Shown here: positions 10,654-21,659 of the stretch, one piece after another
Numbering within the stretch: the first letter of the stretch is position 1
Layout: each line of letters opens with the position of its first letter
NCBI GenBank assembly: GCA_036346375.1
Contig: CM070500.1
Span: 75,148,525 to 75,212,524 of the forward strand
Length of the DNA stretch: 64,000 nt
Direction of reading: 5' to 3'
DNA from: Guadua angustifolia
Lineage: Eukaryota; Streptophyta; Magnoliopsida; Poales; Poaceae
The notes under the pieces: model-generated
What the model saw: only the letters and a program-made list of their open reading frames with translations
Told to the model about the DNA's origin: nothing
Database searches by the model: none
Translations under genes and position numbers: made by a program

Positions 10654-10875
10654 GTGCAACTCCTAGCGCAAAAATCACCTCCTACGCCCATGCCTCTGCG
10701 CAAAAGTTCTCCTTCGCCCGCACATCCGCCTCCCTCGGGCCGCCTCCGCCTACACCTCTGCCTCCTCCGCCTCCCTCAAGCTGCCTTCGTCTCTCTCGAG
10801 TACGACTACGATCGTTTAACCATTAGTGTGGGGAGCGGCAGCATGCCCTTGGCCACTGTCGCGTACCGGCAGCAC
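10654..10875 (+). pseudogene. Captured exon: glutathione reductase N-terminal fragment
   Basis: A Pro/Ser/Arg-rich leader of about 45 residues precedes EYDYDRLTISVGSGSMPLAT followed by VAYRQH and a GTAAGC donor at 10876. Plant glutathione reductases have DYDLFTIGAGSGGVRASR at the FAD-binding Rossmann fold, then MPFATVA further on. Here the segment between the glycine motif and MPxATVA is deleted, and the last glycine of GxGxxG is altered. The leader could correspond to a transit peptide. The fragment cannot bind FAD normally. Confidence 0.65.
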
Positions 10876-11063
10876 GTAAGCGAACTTCCCCCCTCCGCCC
10901 TCATATTTACTCTTCGTATTCCAGTCACAACTTTTGATCCGCGGGAATGTTTGTTTGGAATTTGGATTCTATGTTTGTAGCCAACTCGCTTTTGCTATTA
11001 ACAACCTATATATTGAATGTTTTGTCGAGTCTTGTTTTATATCCATGATTCATGAAAATGGGC

Positions 11064-11196
11064 CACCCAGGAATAGAGCATGTTATTGATTCAGATGCAG
11101 CATTGGACTTGCCTTCAAGACCAGAAAAGATTGCAATAGTAAGAGGTGGTTATATTGCTTTGGAGTTTGCTGGCAGTTTCAATAACCAAATACAAA
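11064..11196 (+). pseudogene. Captured exon: glutathione reductase NADPH-domain fragment
   Basis: The reading PGIEHVIDSDAALDLPSRPE followed by KIAIVRGGYIALEFAGSFN is nearly identical to the NADPH-binding domain entry of plant glutathione reductase, where the canonical motif is KIAIVGGGYIALEFAGIFN. One glycine of the GGGYIA motif is replaced by arginine. The exon lies about 190 bp after the first GR fragment, so the two were probably joined by capture and internal deletion. The catalytic GxxCVxxGCVPK exon is missing. Confidence 0.85.
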
Positions 11197-11284
11197 GGTT
11201 AACATCATATGACTATATTGTTTCCACTTTTCTTAATCAGATTTTATGCATCTGTAAAATTTCTAGATACATGCATCCTTATAG

Positions 11285-11390
11285 AAACTATATACTTGTA
11301 GAATTTGGGGTCAAAAGTTGGCTAAGTATCCAATTTTACTATGACTTGGATAGTCAAAATTTAGCTAAGTGTCCAATTTTACTATGAAAC
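11285..11390. repeat. Two-unit tandem repeat
   Basis: GCTAAGTxTCCAATTTTACTATG occurs twice (near 11320 and 11365) within a short AT-rich tract. Confidence 0.6.
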
Positions 11391-11441
11391 GTAGTAGCCA
11401 ATTCATAAAGTATCTCATGTAAAATCACAACTCCTTCCAAA

Positions 11442-12188
11442 CAGTGGCATTGCCAAGATTCTGATGAGAATAGGGCAGAAAAATAGTCCACTATAACTAA
11501 CACTAAATACTACTCACATCGAGGTAAAGCGAAAGTACATCACAAATGCACAGTTAAAAATAAATTTGAACTTTATGCTTAATGATACAACAAAAAGGAT
11601 AAAATATAGCAAAAACAACGTAGCGCAGTGAAGTAGTACAAATATTAATACCTAATTAATAAAGGTTAGGTGCATTCGAGGCAATCATATCTTCATCAAC
11701 AATAGTACAAGAACATGAATCCTCAAAAATAAAATTGCATATGTAAATTAGTGACACAAAATTACAAAGTTAATTATTGATGTAAATTGCAAACAAGAAT
11801 GTAACGTACCCATAGCACAAGGTAGTTTTTATTTACGCGACCTCATATTTTTAAAAAACTATAAAATCTTGTTATTTTCAATACTTGTAAATACATCATA
11901 CCATGCTATCATTCATTTATTTATCACTCATCTTATTTGGCAACTCAGCCTTAACAATATTGATAGCTGAGAAAGCTCTTTCTACTGTTGCAGTTGCAAT
12001 AGGCAAAATCAATGCTATTTCAATGAGGCGATATACCAATAAAAAAATTATGTGTCTATTCCATCAAATTGAATTCAATCAATTAATCCTAAATTGGCTA
12101 ATTTGGAATATGGGTAATACAATGCGACAAAGTAAGGATTAAGATAAAATCATCTACAGTTGACAACGGCCAATGGATAGCTTGATTG
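11442..12188 (-). mobile_element. hAT remnant, TTF-type, C-terminal end
   Basis: CAGTGGCATTGCCAAGATTC at 11442 resembles the CAGTGGCGGAGCCAGGATT family of hAT termini. Further right the minus strand encodes a hAT dimerisation domain. The right end was not found and may be beyond the younger hAT at 12197 or lost. Confidence 0.5.
11895..12015 (-). pseudogene. hAT dimerisation domain fragment
   Basis: The minus-strand frame reads ALILPIATATVERAFSAINI followed by VKAELPNKMSDK, a stop, then MNDS. The block ILPIATATVERAFSA is the conserved C-terminal dimerisation motif of hAT transposases (Pfam Dimer_Tnp_hAT), and KTxLRNRMGDxWLND normally follows. An in-frame stop sits where the W of the WLND motif belongs. 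No catalytic core is preserved beside it. Confidence 0.8.
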
Positions 12189-12992
12189 CTTAAGGATAGG
12201 GGTGGATATCGAGCTGACTCGACTCGACTCGACTCGACTCGGTAAGCTCGTTAGGATAACGAGCCAGCTCGAACTCGACTCGTTATCTGAACGAGCTTGA
12301 AGTTCGACTCGACTCGACTCGTTATAAACTCGAGTTGGCTCGAACTCGACTCGTTTAGCTCGTTAGTATACATTTGCATCTGTCATTGCTACTGGATAGA
12401 ACAAATGACCGAGCGCCTCGATATGTTTCGAGATCCTAGCTATGTACTGACAAAAGTGAGATAGAAAGCGACGGATGAATTAGCCCGATAACACACTTCT
12501 ACATGATAGATAGTGGAGCTGAGGTGGCTAATGGGGATTGCAAAATTAGCCCGAGATGTCATGAAGTCATCGGCATACATAAAGGAGATGGCTTTCTCTC
12601 TCTGTCTTGCAGAGAACCCATTCTCAAGTCCAAAATTGCCGGTTGAGAGATAACCCAATTACCACACATGACCACACAATACACAAACATGGCATGGATA
12701 GCAGTTTACAATTACCACACATTAACACACAAAAGAAAGCCTAGAATCTTGCAAAAACAAGTGATGAGCTTCAAGACCACTCCATGGAAGAAGAAGCGAG
12801 GCGTGAAGATGAAATTGCTCTGTCATGATGGCCAAAAGCGAGGTTAATAGAGCATAAAAACATGACAACAATGAAGCAATGACATTTAGCAATATCTCAT
12901 GTCCATACAAACCTTTTCTCTTGTCCATACAAACACGGTTAGTAATGCCATGACCACAAGAATAAAGTAGGAGCATTTCGGTCTTCTTGTCA

Positions 12993-13097
12993 AATGCCAT
13001 CACTTATTTGTTGATAAGACTAGCTAGCATATAGAAACAGCAAAATAAGTAAAAGGAAAGAATAGCTAGCATGGAACAGTAGACATACACACACACT
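12993..13097. repeat. 105-bp direct repeat, copy a
   Basis: The sequence from AATGCCATCACTTATTTG to ACACACACACT recurs nearly identically at 13447-13551, 454 bp away, inside the hAT. It lies downstream of the transposase remnant in the transcription direction. Confidence 0.9.
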
Positions 13098-13446
13098 CAA
13101 TGTGCTAATTAAGAAAGAACAGTAGAAAAAGCAAACTTTGATGAGTAAAGCATTTGACGGCGTATACTCTGATGATAGTACTATAGTAACCCAGTCATAT
13201 ATACTAGTGGAAGAAACAATTAATGTACAGTCTATACAAAGCACGAAACAGGTAAGTAACCCCAAACAAATGGGAGAGGAAATGGTAATTTCAAGGCTGA
13301 AGACGCTGATTAAAGGCCCAAATGGTCAGGGTGGTGATGGAGTTAGCTTTAAAAGGAACTGGCCTAGCGACATATATTACACCGTTGTTCATGCAGAAGA
13401 AACTCCAGTTGGCAGTAGCTGAAGATGAAAAACTGAGTAAAAGGAA

Positions 13447-13551
13447 AATGCCATCACTTATTTATTGATAAGACTAGCTAGCATATAGAAACAGCAAAAT
13501 AAGTAAAAGGAAAGAATAGCTAGCATGGAACAGTAGACATACACACACACT
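13447..13551. repeat. 105-bp direct repeat, copy b
   Basis: Second copy of the repeat at 12993-13097, with only one or two differences visible. The 350 bp between the copies has no recognisable product. Neither TG..CA ends nor a target duplication support an LTR reading, so a segmental duplication is more likely. Confidence 0.9.
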
Positions 13552-13649
13552 TGGCAAACTAGCTGCTTTCCACCAAGCTGTCAGGAAATGATACCAATTC
13601 AACGTCATCTTCGTTGTCATCTTCCTGCGAATGAAAATGGTATTTAAGT

Positions 13650-15770
13650 TAGACAATATTTAACAAATCTATATGAAAGACTAAAAGAGGACACCCATAC
13701 CATTGTCATTGGAGGTTGATTATGATTTTTGGATCCTCGAATGAAGCTAGAAGCACATACTAACGCCTCAACCATTGATGGACGCAGAGCACTACGATAA
13801 CCATTGATGAGACACTGGTAGCAGGTATAGTCAAGAATCTTTTGCCATCTTTGACACAACAGGAACCTATGAGTATTCAACTTCCACCAATCAAGTAATA
13901 CAAACTTGGAGTCTTACGGAGGATGGTTTGGTTCATCTAAATAGATGAGCAATTCGACTTAGATAGTTACAGTAGTTGTCTCTCGTAGAAAGGAATGAAA
14001 CCCACTTGGCACTTTGTAGCTCTTGAGGTCCTTGTTTGCAAACACGAAGATGATTGACCCTTCCATCGACAATCTTATCTGGCGATGTTACGCCTCATAA
14101 GTGCCATATAGCTCATATAACTCAAGTCTCACATCATTTTCCTCAATGAGGGCCTTACTCTCACTAAACATCATTTTAAAACAGTAACTAACAATCTCAT
14201 CTTAAACCTAGGATCAAGAATAGTAGCAATAACCATAACATTGTTCTTTTCCTTCCAATATTTATCGAACTTGTCTAACATGGGTTGTCCCATCTTCTTC
14301 ATATGCTCATCCCCAGAATTACATGCAGCTACCAATGCAATCTTAACATTCACTATGTAAGGATAGAAAACATTTGCAGTAGGGTATACAGATCCTGATA
14401 ATACCTTAGTTATCTCAGCAAATGCAGTCAAGATTGGCTGAATTTTGCTATATAATGTCCAATCTTGAGGGGAAGGCTCCCACTTGTAATTCATATCAAA
14501 ATCACCATACTCAGTGAAAGCAGCTCTATAGGGAATGGATGTATCAAACATTTTATATGTTGAACTCCACCTTGTGGACACATCTAGACACAACCCGCTC
14601 CAATTTTGATTCATGGATTTACAAACTTCCAGAACTTGTACATACGAGATGGTGACTTCTTAAGATATTTGATGATTTCCACGAGCTTCGCTATCAATGG
14701 TTGCAATGGTTGAAGGCCATCATTCACTACCAAATTGACTATGTGAGCACAACAACGGACATGAAAGTAACTAGGCATAAAGCATTTGTTTTCCTAGCAA
14801 TCGAACTTGGACATCAAAATCCTAACAAACAACATCATTTGATGAAGCGTTATCAAGAGTGATTGTTATGATCTTGTCTTCTATTTTCCATTCAGCTATA
14901 CATTCAAACCTTTGCTGAGCTATGATGTTCCTGTGTGTGGTGGATCTAACTCAATGAAGTTCAAAACACGGCATTGCATAACCCAATCGGGATCTATGTA
15001 GTGCGCCACCAAAGCCATGTAGCAAAGATTTTGGTTTGATGTCCATAAATCACATGTCAAACTAATACACTCAATGACCTTAAGACTCTTCCTAAGAAGT
15101 TCTTTTTCAGATTCATAAACCTTTATGCATTCATTTCAGTATGGTCTTTCTACCAATGAACTTGTATGATGCATTCATATATCTCATCAAGACATTAAAC
15201 CATGTGTGCTCTACCATCCGAAAAGGATATTCATGAACAATTATCATCTTAGCAATGAGCCTACGGGTTTCCTCATGATTATATTCAGTAGGAACAATTG
15301 TAAGAGATGAACCTGACGTGTCGGGATTATAGTTGAGTGTACCTTGAGCTAGCTGCCTACCCTTCAAGTTCATGTAAGGTGCACACTTTGGCAAATGCCT
15401 ATTCAAACTTGAAGTCTGTCCCCCTTGAGTGTAAGCAAACAAAGCACCACAATATTTGCACTTGGCCTTCTCAATTGTCTTCCCTGGCTCCCTCTTCGAC
15501 ACAGCTTGGACCACTTTGAAATGATTCCAACAGGCTGCACGCTGTCCTCTCCCTTTCTTCGCACTCTTGGGAGACAATTGGTTGCATGCTTTCCGTTTAC
15601 CTCTTCTATTTTGCTTTGGAGACCCACGGCCAGAGTGTTCACCACCATCAGACGTGACATCATTCATATCATACTCATCTTCCTCAGACATAACATCATT
15701 CATATCATACTCATCTTCCTCATATACATATTCCTACACATACAAAATAAGGATGTATATAATTTGGCAT
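13650..15770 (-). pseudogene. RICESLEEPER-type hAT transposase, decayed
   Basis: Three blocks lie in order on the minus strand. (1) 15703-15131 (190 aa) is an acidic N-terminus then a BED zinc finger with W59, C82, C85, H103 and C107, ending in the region leading to the core. (2) 15120-14640, with many stops, still reads LTCDLWTSNQNLCYMALVAH and a DPPHTG motif. (3) 14614-14171 (147 aa) contains LDVSTRWSSTYKMFD and ATILDPRFKM. Further on, 13800-13720 reads LRPSMVEALVCASSFIRGS, which corresponds to the extreme C-terminal dimerisation end. The product would be a nuclear transposase of about 650-700 aa. Stops and frameshifts in block 2 and a gap before the C-terminus make it inactive. Confidence 0.85.
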
Positions 15771-15789
15771 CTTGGTAAAACAAGTAAGT

Positions 15790-15905
15790 GATCCTAACTT
15801 GTGCATTTAGGCCATGATTTAAGTGGTAAGAATAATGACACTTCCTCTGAGTATTTGATTATGCATTGCATAATCAAATATGGCCTAAATGCACAAATTA
15901 GGATC
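15790..15905. repeat. Foldback (inverted) repeat near the transposase start
   Basis: Arms of about 29 bases at 15790-15819 and 15877-15905 pair almost fully (core GTGCATTTAGGCCAT/ATGGCCTAAATGCAC). A second near-palindrome, GATTATGCATTGCATAATC, lies in the loop. It lies just upstream of the BED-finger exon in transcription direction. Confidence 0.8.
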
Positions 15906-17505
15906 AACTTGCATGGACCAAACTTCGAATGGTGAGGCGAAATTACTCACCGATGGTATGAGATGAGGGAGCGGGAGGATCGTTGAAGGACCGGACCTCG
16001 GAGGCTTCCCAAGGTTCACCGCTGAAGATGTTGAGAGTGAAGCGAGCAGGAGCCACGAGACCTACTCGGCTTCCTTCTTTGTTCTTTGACTCCATGCTCC
16101 TCGGTTGATGTTCCATGCTCAAAGACTCTTCAGCCTAACATATGTTTAATAGCATAAAAGTGAGGATGTGACACACGTATTGTTGATTGTTATATGTTAA
16201 TATGACAAGTCACTAGAGTACCATAACAGATAAAATAAAGCTGATTAATTGCAGTATGAATAGAGATTTGTACACTTGCTAACAAATCTGCATATGCAGT
16301 TTTTATCATTGAGAAGTAAAATTCAACCACAGTGCATCCAAATAAGAAGCTTTTGTTCGAAAGTTCGCCGGAATATATATATAAAATGTGAAATGATGAC
16401 CTGACCAATGCAAATAGGGCTTTTTTCTATATCGATATCACCTAAACATAAAAATGGCGTGCTAACATATTTACTATTTTCCATAATCAAGCATGCATTG
16501 GTGTATGCCTTGATGTCCCGTGTTCCATTTCGAGAACCAAAGAAAAGAACAACCACAAGAGTTTTACAATCAAAGCAAATGGTCATTCATGACCTACAAA
16601 GACCGCTCACAAGACCAAAACAAAATTATCTCTTCACCTTGCCAACTACCAAAGAAAACCTAAGCGCCTAACATAGTGCCAAGCAAACAAAACTACTACT
16701 ACTTGAGCATTTTGGGTCGAAAGCAGGAACCAAGCATTTTTTCAGTCGAAACTCTCGCTACTACTTGATCATTTGTCGATCGAGCGCAAAGTCCACCTGT
16801 GAAACGAAACTCTATCTTCGAACCACATCAACCGATCATCCACTTTTGAATTCGCAGCCATCCCAACTTTTCCACCAAACATTTGAAGAAACAACACCTG
16901 GCAAGCTATGACCAAGCAAGACACACAGCAAGTGGTAGAACGGCGAGTAGAATCAATGAGCATTGCGTATGGATTGTTGGAGAGAAATTTCTCACCAGAT
17001 CTTCGCAGGCGGCGAGGCTCCACGGTGGTGCGGATCACGAAGAGGAGAGGCCCCTGGTGTCGGAGGAGGGTCTGAGGCGCGTCGGAGGGGCAGAAGGCGG
17101 CTGTCGGAGGGCCGAGGGCAGGCCTTGTCGGGGCGAGGCGTCAGAGCCGGGCGGGGAGGCTCGCCGGAGGATGGGAGGCGCGCGGCGGAGAGAGGGAGAA
17201 GCGGTGCGGGCCGTGCCGCCCGTGCGGCGCGTAAGCGCGTTGGGGAATTGCCGAATTGGAGTGTGGAGTGGACTGAGGAGGACTGTGGGCGGGTGGATTT
17301 AGGGTTTTTTCCCAGGCAGCTCGATTAACTCGGTAACTCGCTCGAAAACTCGATAACTCGGCTCGTTTAACTCGTTTTTTTAACGAGTTCAAAACCCAGC
17401 TCGACTCGACTCGTTAAGAAACGAGTTCGAGCCGAGTCGAGTCGAGTTGTCGAGTACTCGTTTAACTCGCGAGTTTCGAGTTTTTTTTCCACCCCTACTT
17501 AAGGA

Positions 17506-18239
17506 GGGCATAGGGTGGAGGGCTTGCTGTCTCATAGCATATGCTACTATTGCACTTTGGCCTTTAGCTCTTGTTTTGTCCATAAGAGAGAAATAGAGAG
17601 AGAGGAGCCTAATCCTGATAACCAATAGGGTTTTTCACTTCTCAACTTTGTGGGTTGTGGACTGTCACAAATAGTAGTGCGCTACTACGCTGTCTTAGCA
17701 TGCTAGGAAGGGAGGGAATATGGGTTGCTGACCTAGACGTCTCAGGCAAGGACTTGTGGGCTAAAATTTTCACTATATATACATGGGGGTTTCCATTGTT
17801 TGTTGGGCGATCTCGGGCCATTGCCTCGGTGGACTGAGGACTATCTCCGTCCTGCTTCCAAAATGTGCCTCCTAGGGATAAAAGCTGTCCGAGCCCTATG
17901 TATTACTTTAGGTGCTACTAAAGTCAGCCTCTTTGTGAAAAACTTTAGTCAGGATCTTGAAAATGACATTCAATATTTAGATAGGTCTATACTATTTGAT
18001 GACATTTGCATCCTTGATCTTTGGGATCAAAGTAATCATCCCATAATTGAGCCTACTTCATGGTTATAAAAGCGCCTTTGAAACGTCGCTTAAGCAGTAA
18101 GGCAGTCAGGTGGGATTTCATCACGGCCTCACCTTGCCGGATCTGTGCATGATGTCCGCCTTATGGGAAAGATGTCGCTTATGCGTCACACGTTGTCATG
18201 GGAGGATGAGGCATATGCCATAGGAGGGAGATGGGAGGG
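17506..18239. other. Unassigned sequence between hAT and solo LTR
   Basis: No domain was recognised. A plus-strand open stretch of about 90 codons (17800-18069) has no motif I can name. A TATAAAA at 18064 and a G-rich tract before 18240 are the only noticeable signals. Confidence 0.35.
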
Positions 18240-19000
18240 GGATTCAGGGGGTGCGTATAAATACCTTTACAACTACCGAGGAATTCAGCTGTAGGTATCC
18301 AAGTGTACATTGCCTAACATAAGAGCAAATGCGAACATTTTATAGATAAATTACGGGCCTAACGGCCAGAGTTTTACAAAAGGGTGCGACAGGCACCAAA
18401 TACATTACCAAAAGATCCACAGAAAAGGCTTGAGCAGATAGACCAAAGCCTTCAAAACCAAATATCGTCGCCATCTACGCTCTTCTGGAAACCATCGTCT
18501 TCTTGAAATTCTAAAAGAGGGTTTTAGGAGCAAGGGTGAGTACACAACCGTACTCAACAAACCACTCGGAAATTCTGAATATTACATGCATGGAATTTCA
18601 AGGGATTTGGCACTAGTTTTAAGTATTTAGTGGAAGCATGAAACCTTAGAAAACAAAATTACGTAATATAATTGGAACACAATCCAACAATCATTCACAT
18701 CATCAACACCACTGAGTTATTAACAAAATCCAGATTACGGTCAATTTATTATTAAAACTACTAAAGCTCGATTCTGGAATCACCGAAATTAACTTGACTT
18801 CATTAGCAGGAAGCACGGCGTATTGAATACCATTTTGTTCACTCTGTGAGCTACTCAACTTTACCCACAAGATAATCTCACGGTCATTAATGCCACCGGA
18901 TCAACACGCAACTTTTATGCATGCGGCCCGACCGAGATTAACATAACCTTTCATTGATTTTCCCCTCTTTAGCTCCTACCCAGTAGGTTAACTTTGATTC
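18240..19000 (-). mobile_element. Solo gypsy LTR, left part
   Basis: The sequence from about 18240 (CAGGGGGTGCGTATAAATACC, CAAGTGTACATTGC, CCAGAGTTTTACAAAA) aligns in order with the left end of both LTRs of the full-length gypsy at 39578 and 48292, at lower identity. It is cut at 19000 by the copia insertion and resumes at 30656. No internal gypsy sequence adjoins it. The exact left edge was not resolved. Confidence 0.7.
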
Positions 19001-20655
19001 TAAAAGTGCATCTAGGCCCCTAATTATGTTTTGGATGATTAATGACAAACGATTAAGGGACTAATGGCTTAAATGAGTTTACAAGCGGTGATAGTCCCAA
19101 AAGAAGCGCATCTACGGACGTTGTTGACCCTCAAAAGCTGAAAAAGATGAGCGGCGTCGACTTAGCGTAGATCTTTTATTTTATTAGTCGATAGGATCGC
19201 CGTACTATCAAGAGGGATGGGAGTAGGTACCCTAGAAATGATCTCTGTGCTCAGAAGAATATCTTTTGCAAAACAAGTTTTGAAAGTCTTTAAACACGAC
19301 ACTCACTTCTTGCTCATTTTTGTGCTGATAACATCGGAATGTCCGATATAGATATCGGATAGTCCGATGGTATCGGATTCTCCGGTGTGAGTGTTTTAGT
19401 GTCTTTGGATCTCTCAGAAAAAGTTGGACTGTCCGATGGTTGATATCGGACTGTCCGATGTTGTTTGAAAAATTTTCTAAGTCTTTAAACTTGGATCTCT
19501 CGGGAAACATCGGAATGTCCGATGGTTGATATCGGACAATCCGATGTGAACTGAAATTTTTTCTAAGTCCTTGGACTGGAACTCTCGGGAATTATCGAAA
19601 TGTCCGATGTTCGATATCGGACAGTCCGATATACACTTAGATTTTTACAAAGTTGCTGAGTTCATTGAAAACTCTCTGGAATCATCGGAACATCCGATGT
19701 GTGAAATCGGATAGTCCGATGAGTGCTTTTTCTCAGCAAAATTTTGAATTTCTTGAGTGGAGTCGATCTGGTGATTTGCATTGATCGGATAGTCCGATGT
19801 GGGGTCGACCACGAGGCGAGCGGCTCTTTTGTGTCTTGGCTATATATACCCCACCCTCCCTCATTTATGAGCACCTACCGTGTACTAAGCATTAACTCTT
19901 CTCTTGCTATTTTCTTGCTCATTCTTGCTCTCTCTTGAGTTCATCCTTGAGAAATTTGTTGAGAGATTGGAGCAAGTGATTTCTAGTGCCTTATTGCAAA
20001 CCGGGAAAGTTCTTTTGAGCACTAGGGTGATTTTCAAGAGGGATCTACACTTCATTTATTACTCTTGGAGATTGAGGTCTCCTAGGCGGCTAGGAGTCAC
20101 GGCGAGCTCCCGAACTCGTGTGGGAGGCAGCGGAGTTTGTGAGGTTGAATCCACCTCCATGAGAAGGGTTCAATCAAAAGTAGGTGAGTGCTTTGTGCAA
20201 CACCTAGAGGAGTTGGGTTGAAAGAAACCCGGCTTTTGCCGTCTCAACGGAGACGTAGGATCTCCTCAAAGATCCGAACTTCGGGGAAAAATCATTGCAT
20301 CTCTTTGGTTTGTAAGTTTTCCATTTGTCCCCTTTTCATGCTTGGCTAAATCTTTTGGGGATTCAAGTTTTCGGTAGCTACTTGTAGTAGATATTAGTGT
20401 AATCTTATACTCTTTAGTTGCCTTAGCTCTAAATCTTTATTTGGTAGCTACCTTGCCCTTTAAATTGCTCAGATATACTTTTTAGGGTTTTCCTGCTCTC
20501 TGATCGGATAGTCCGAGTTCGCATATCGGATAGTCCGATATATATCGGATAGTCCGATATACAAGTCGGATATTCCGATATTTCCGCTGCTAATTAGGTC
20601 TTAAATTTTATTACGCCTATTCACCCCCCCTCTAGGCGACTTTATCGATCCTTCA
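19001..20655 (+). repeat. Copia 5' LTR
   Basis: It begins TAAAAGTGCATCTAGGCCCC (the 3' copy has TGAAAG) and ends CGATCCTTCA, giving TG..CA ends after correcting one base. U3 holds about ten copies of the ATCGGAC-N-GTCCGAT dyad, and a second cluster lies near the LTR end (20503-20580). Confidence 0.92.
19840..19848 (+). promoter_or_regulatory. TATA box of the copia 5' LTR
   Basis: GGCTATATATACCCCACC lies just after the main dyad cluster. The same motif lies at 29835-29843 in the 3' LTR. Transcription should start about 30 bp downstream. Confidence 0.75.
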
Positions 20656-20657
20656 AT

Positions 20658-20670
20658 TGGTATCATAGCC
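20658..20670 (+). other. Copia primer-binding site
   Basis: TGGTATCATAGCC lies 2 bp after the 5' LTR. It differs by one base from the initiator-Met-tRNA complement TGGTATCAGAGCC. Confidence 0.85.
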
Positions 20671-20709
20671 AAATCTCCGTAATTTGGCTTAACCGCTTGG
20701 AGAATCAAT

Positions 20710-21500
20710 ATGTCGCAAGAAGATAAGAATACCGAAGCCCATGACCAAGATAAGGGCACAGGCTCCGGTATTGGGGTTGCAATTCCATTTGATTATCGTT
20801 CTCTCGGTGTCTCAAGCTCTTCCTCATATGTCTCCGTGCCCTCCGGTCGAGCGCCTCATTTCGATGGCACTCACTATGCGGCATGGAAACATAAGATGAA
20901 GATGCACTTGAGATCGCTTTACCCTTCTATTTGGAAGATTGTGCAAACAGGTTTCAAGCCTAATGATCCCGAGAATCTCACTCCCGAAGAAGATAAAGAT
21001 CAACACTTCAATGATCTGGCTGTCAATGCCTTATTCAACGCCTTGAGTGATTCCGAGTTCAACCGAGTCAATGGACTCGAGGAAGCAAAAGGCTATTTGG
21101 GATAGACTCCTAGTCGATCCACGAAGGAGTGTCAAGCGTCAGAGAATCGAAGATAGAGCTCATTATTGGTGAGCTAAGCCGATTCACTCTAGAAGATGGT
21201 GAATCATACACTAAAATGTTTGACCGCCTAATGGTGCTCGTAAATCAAGCAAAAGGTCTTGGATGCACTGATCTTTCTGACAAGGCCGTGGTGAAGATTA
21301 TACTTCACGTGATCACTCCTACCAACCGCAACCTTGTTCAGTTGATCCGAGACCAGCCCAACTTTGACACTTTGACACCTCATGATGTCATTGGCCGGCT
21401 CATGATGGACGAGATGATGGTGAAGGAAGCTGAGGTTGTTGAAGAACTCAAATCGGCAAAAGAAAGGATTGCCCTCAAGGCCGTCAAGGTAGTCTGACAA
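20710..21500 (+). pseudogene. Copia gag, N-terminal capsid part
   Basis: ATG at 20710 opens a 131-aa frame with PHFDGTHYAAWKHKMKMHLR, the DUF4219/UBN2-type start of plant copia gag, and LAVNALFNALSDSEF. After a frameshift around 21100 it resumes (21129-21497) with SKIELIIGELSRFTLEDGES and YTKMFDRL, the UBN2 capsid core. Together these form the capsid domain that packages element RNA in virus-like particles. At least one single-base lesion separates the halves. Confidence 0.85.
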
Positions 21501-21659
21501 GCGTAAGAGAGTTCAAGTGAAGGTGAAGAGTCACGTGGTCGTACGACAAATGAAGATATGGCCCTATTAAGTAAGAAGATTCAACAAGTTCTTCAAGAAG
21601 AAGAATTTCAAACAAGAAGGTCAATCAAAGAAATATGGAAGAAAATCAAAGGGAGACAC

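Larger units (their letters stand above)
10331..11390 (+). mobile_element. CACTA (En/Spm-like) element, left end and interior
   Basis: The terminus CACTACTATAAAAGGATT is followed by about six diverged subterminal repeats of the form ACCGTCTxTGATG/CATCACTGACGGTT in both orientations up to 10620. This layout is diagnostic of grass CACTA transposons. Downstream are two glutathione reductase exon fragments. No matching right terminus (AGTAGTG with subterminal repeats) was found, so the extent is a minimum estimate. Confidence 0.7.
12197..17497 (-). mobile_element. Near-complete hAT element (5.3 kb)
   Basis: The termini TAGGGGTGGATATCGAGC and the complement of TAGGGGTGGAAAAAAAACTCG form an inverted repeat, flanked by a perfect 8-bp duplication CTTAAGGA (12189-12196 and 17498-17505). 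Subterminal regions at both ends (12210-12365 and 17320-17480) are filled with GAGTCGA/TCGACTC and AACTCG words. The interior carries a decayed transposase on the minus strand with BED finger, core and C-terminal pieces in order. Clean termini and a perfect target duplication suggest a fairly recent insertion, probably mobilised in trans. Confidence 0.92.

Noticed and set aside
13138..13422. A 94-codon frame between the 105-bp direct repeats
   Set aside because: No domain and no sign of conservation; it starts near the repeat and may be chance.
12993..13551. TRIM-type small LTR element
   Set aside because: The repeats lack TG..CA ends, a PBS and a flanking duplication.
17655..17700. CACAAATAGTAGTG as the missing right end of the CACTA element
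   Set aside because: Only the first few terminal bases fit and there are no subterminal repeats beside it.
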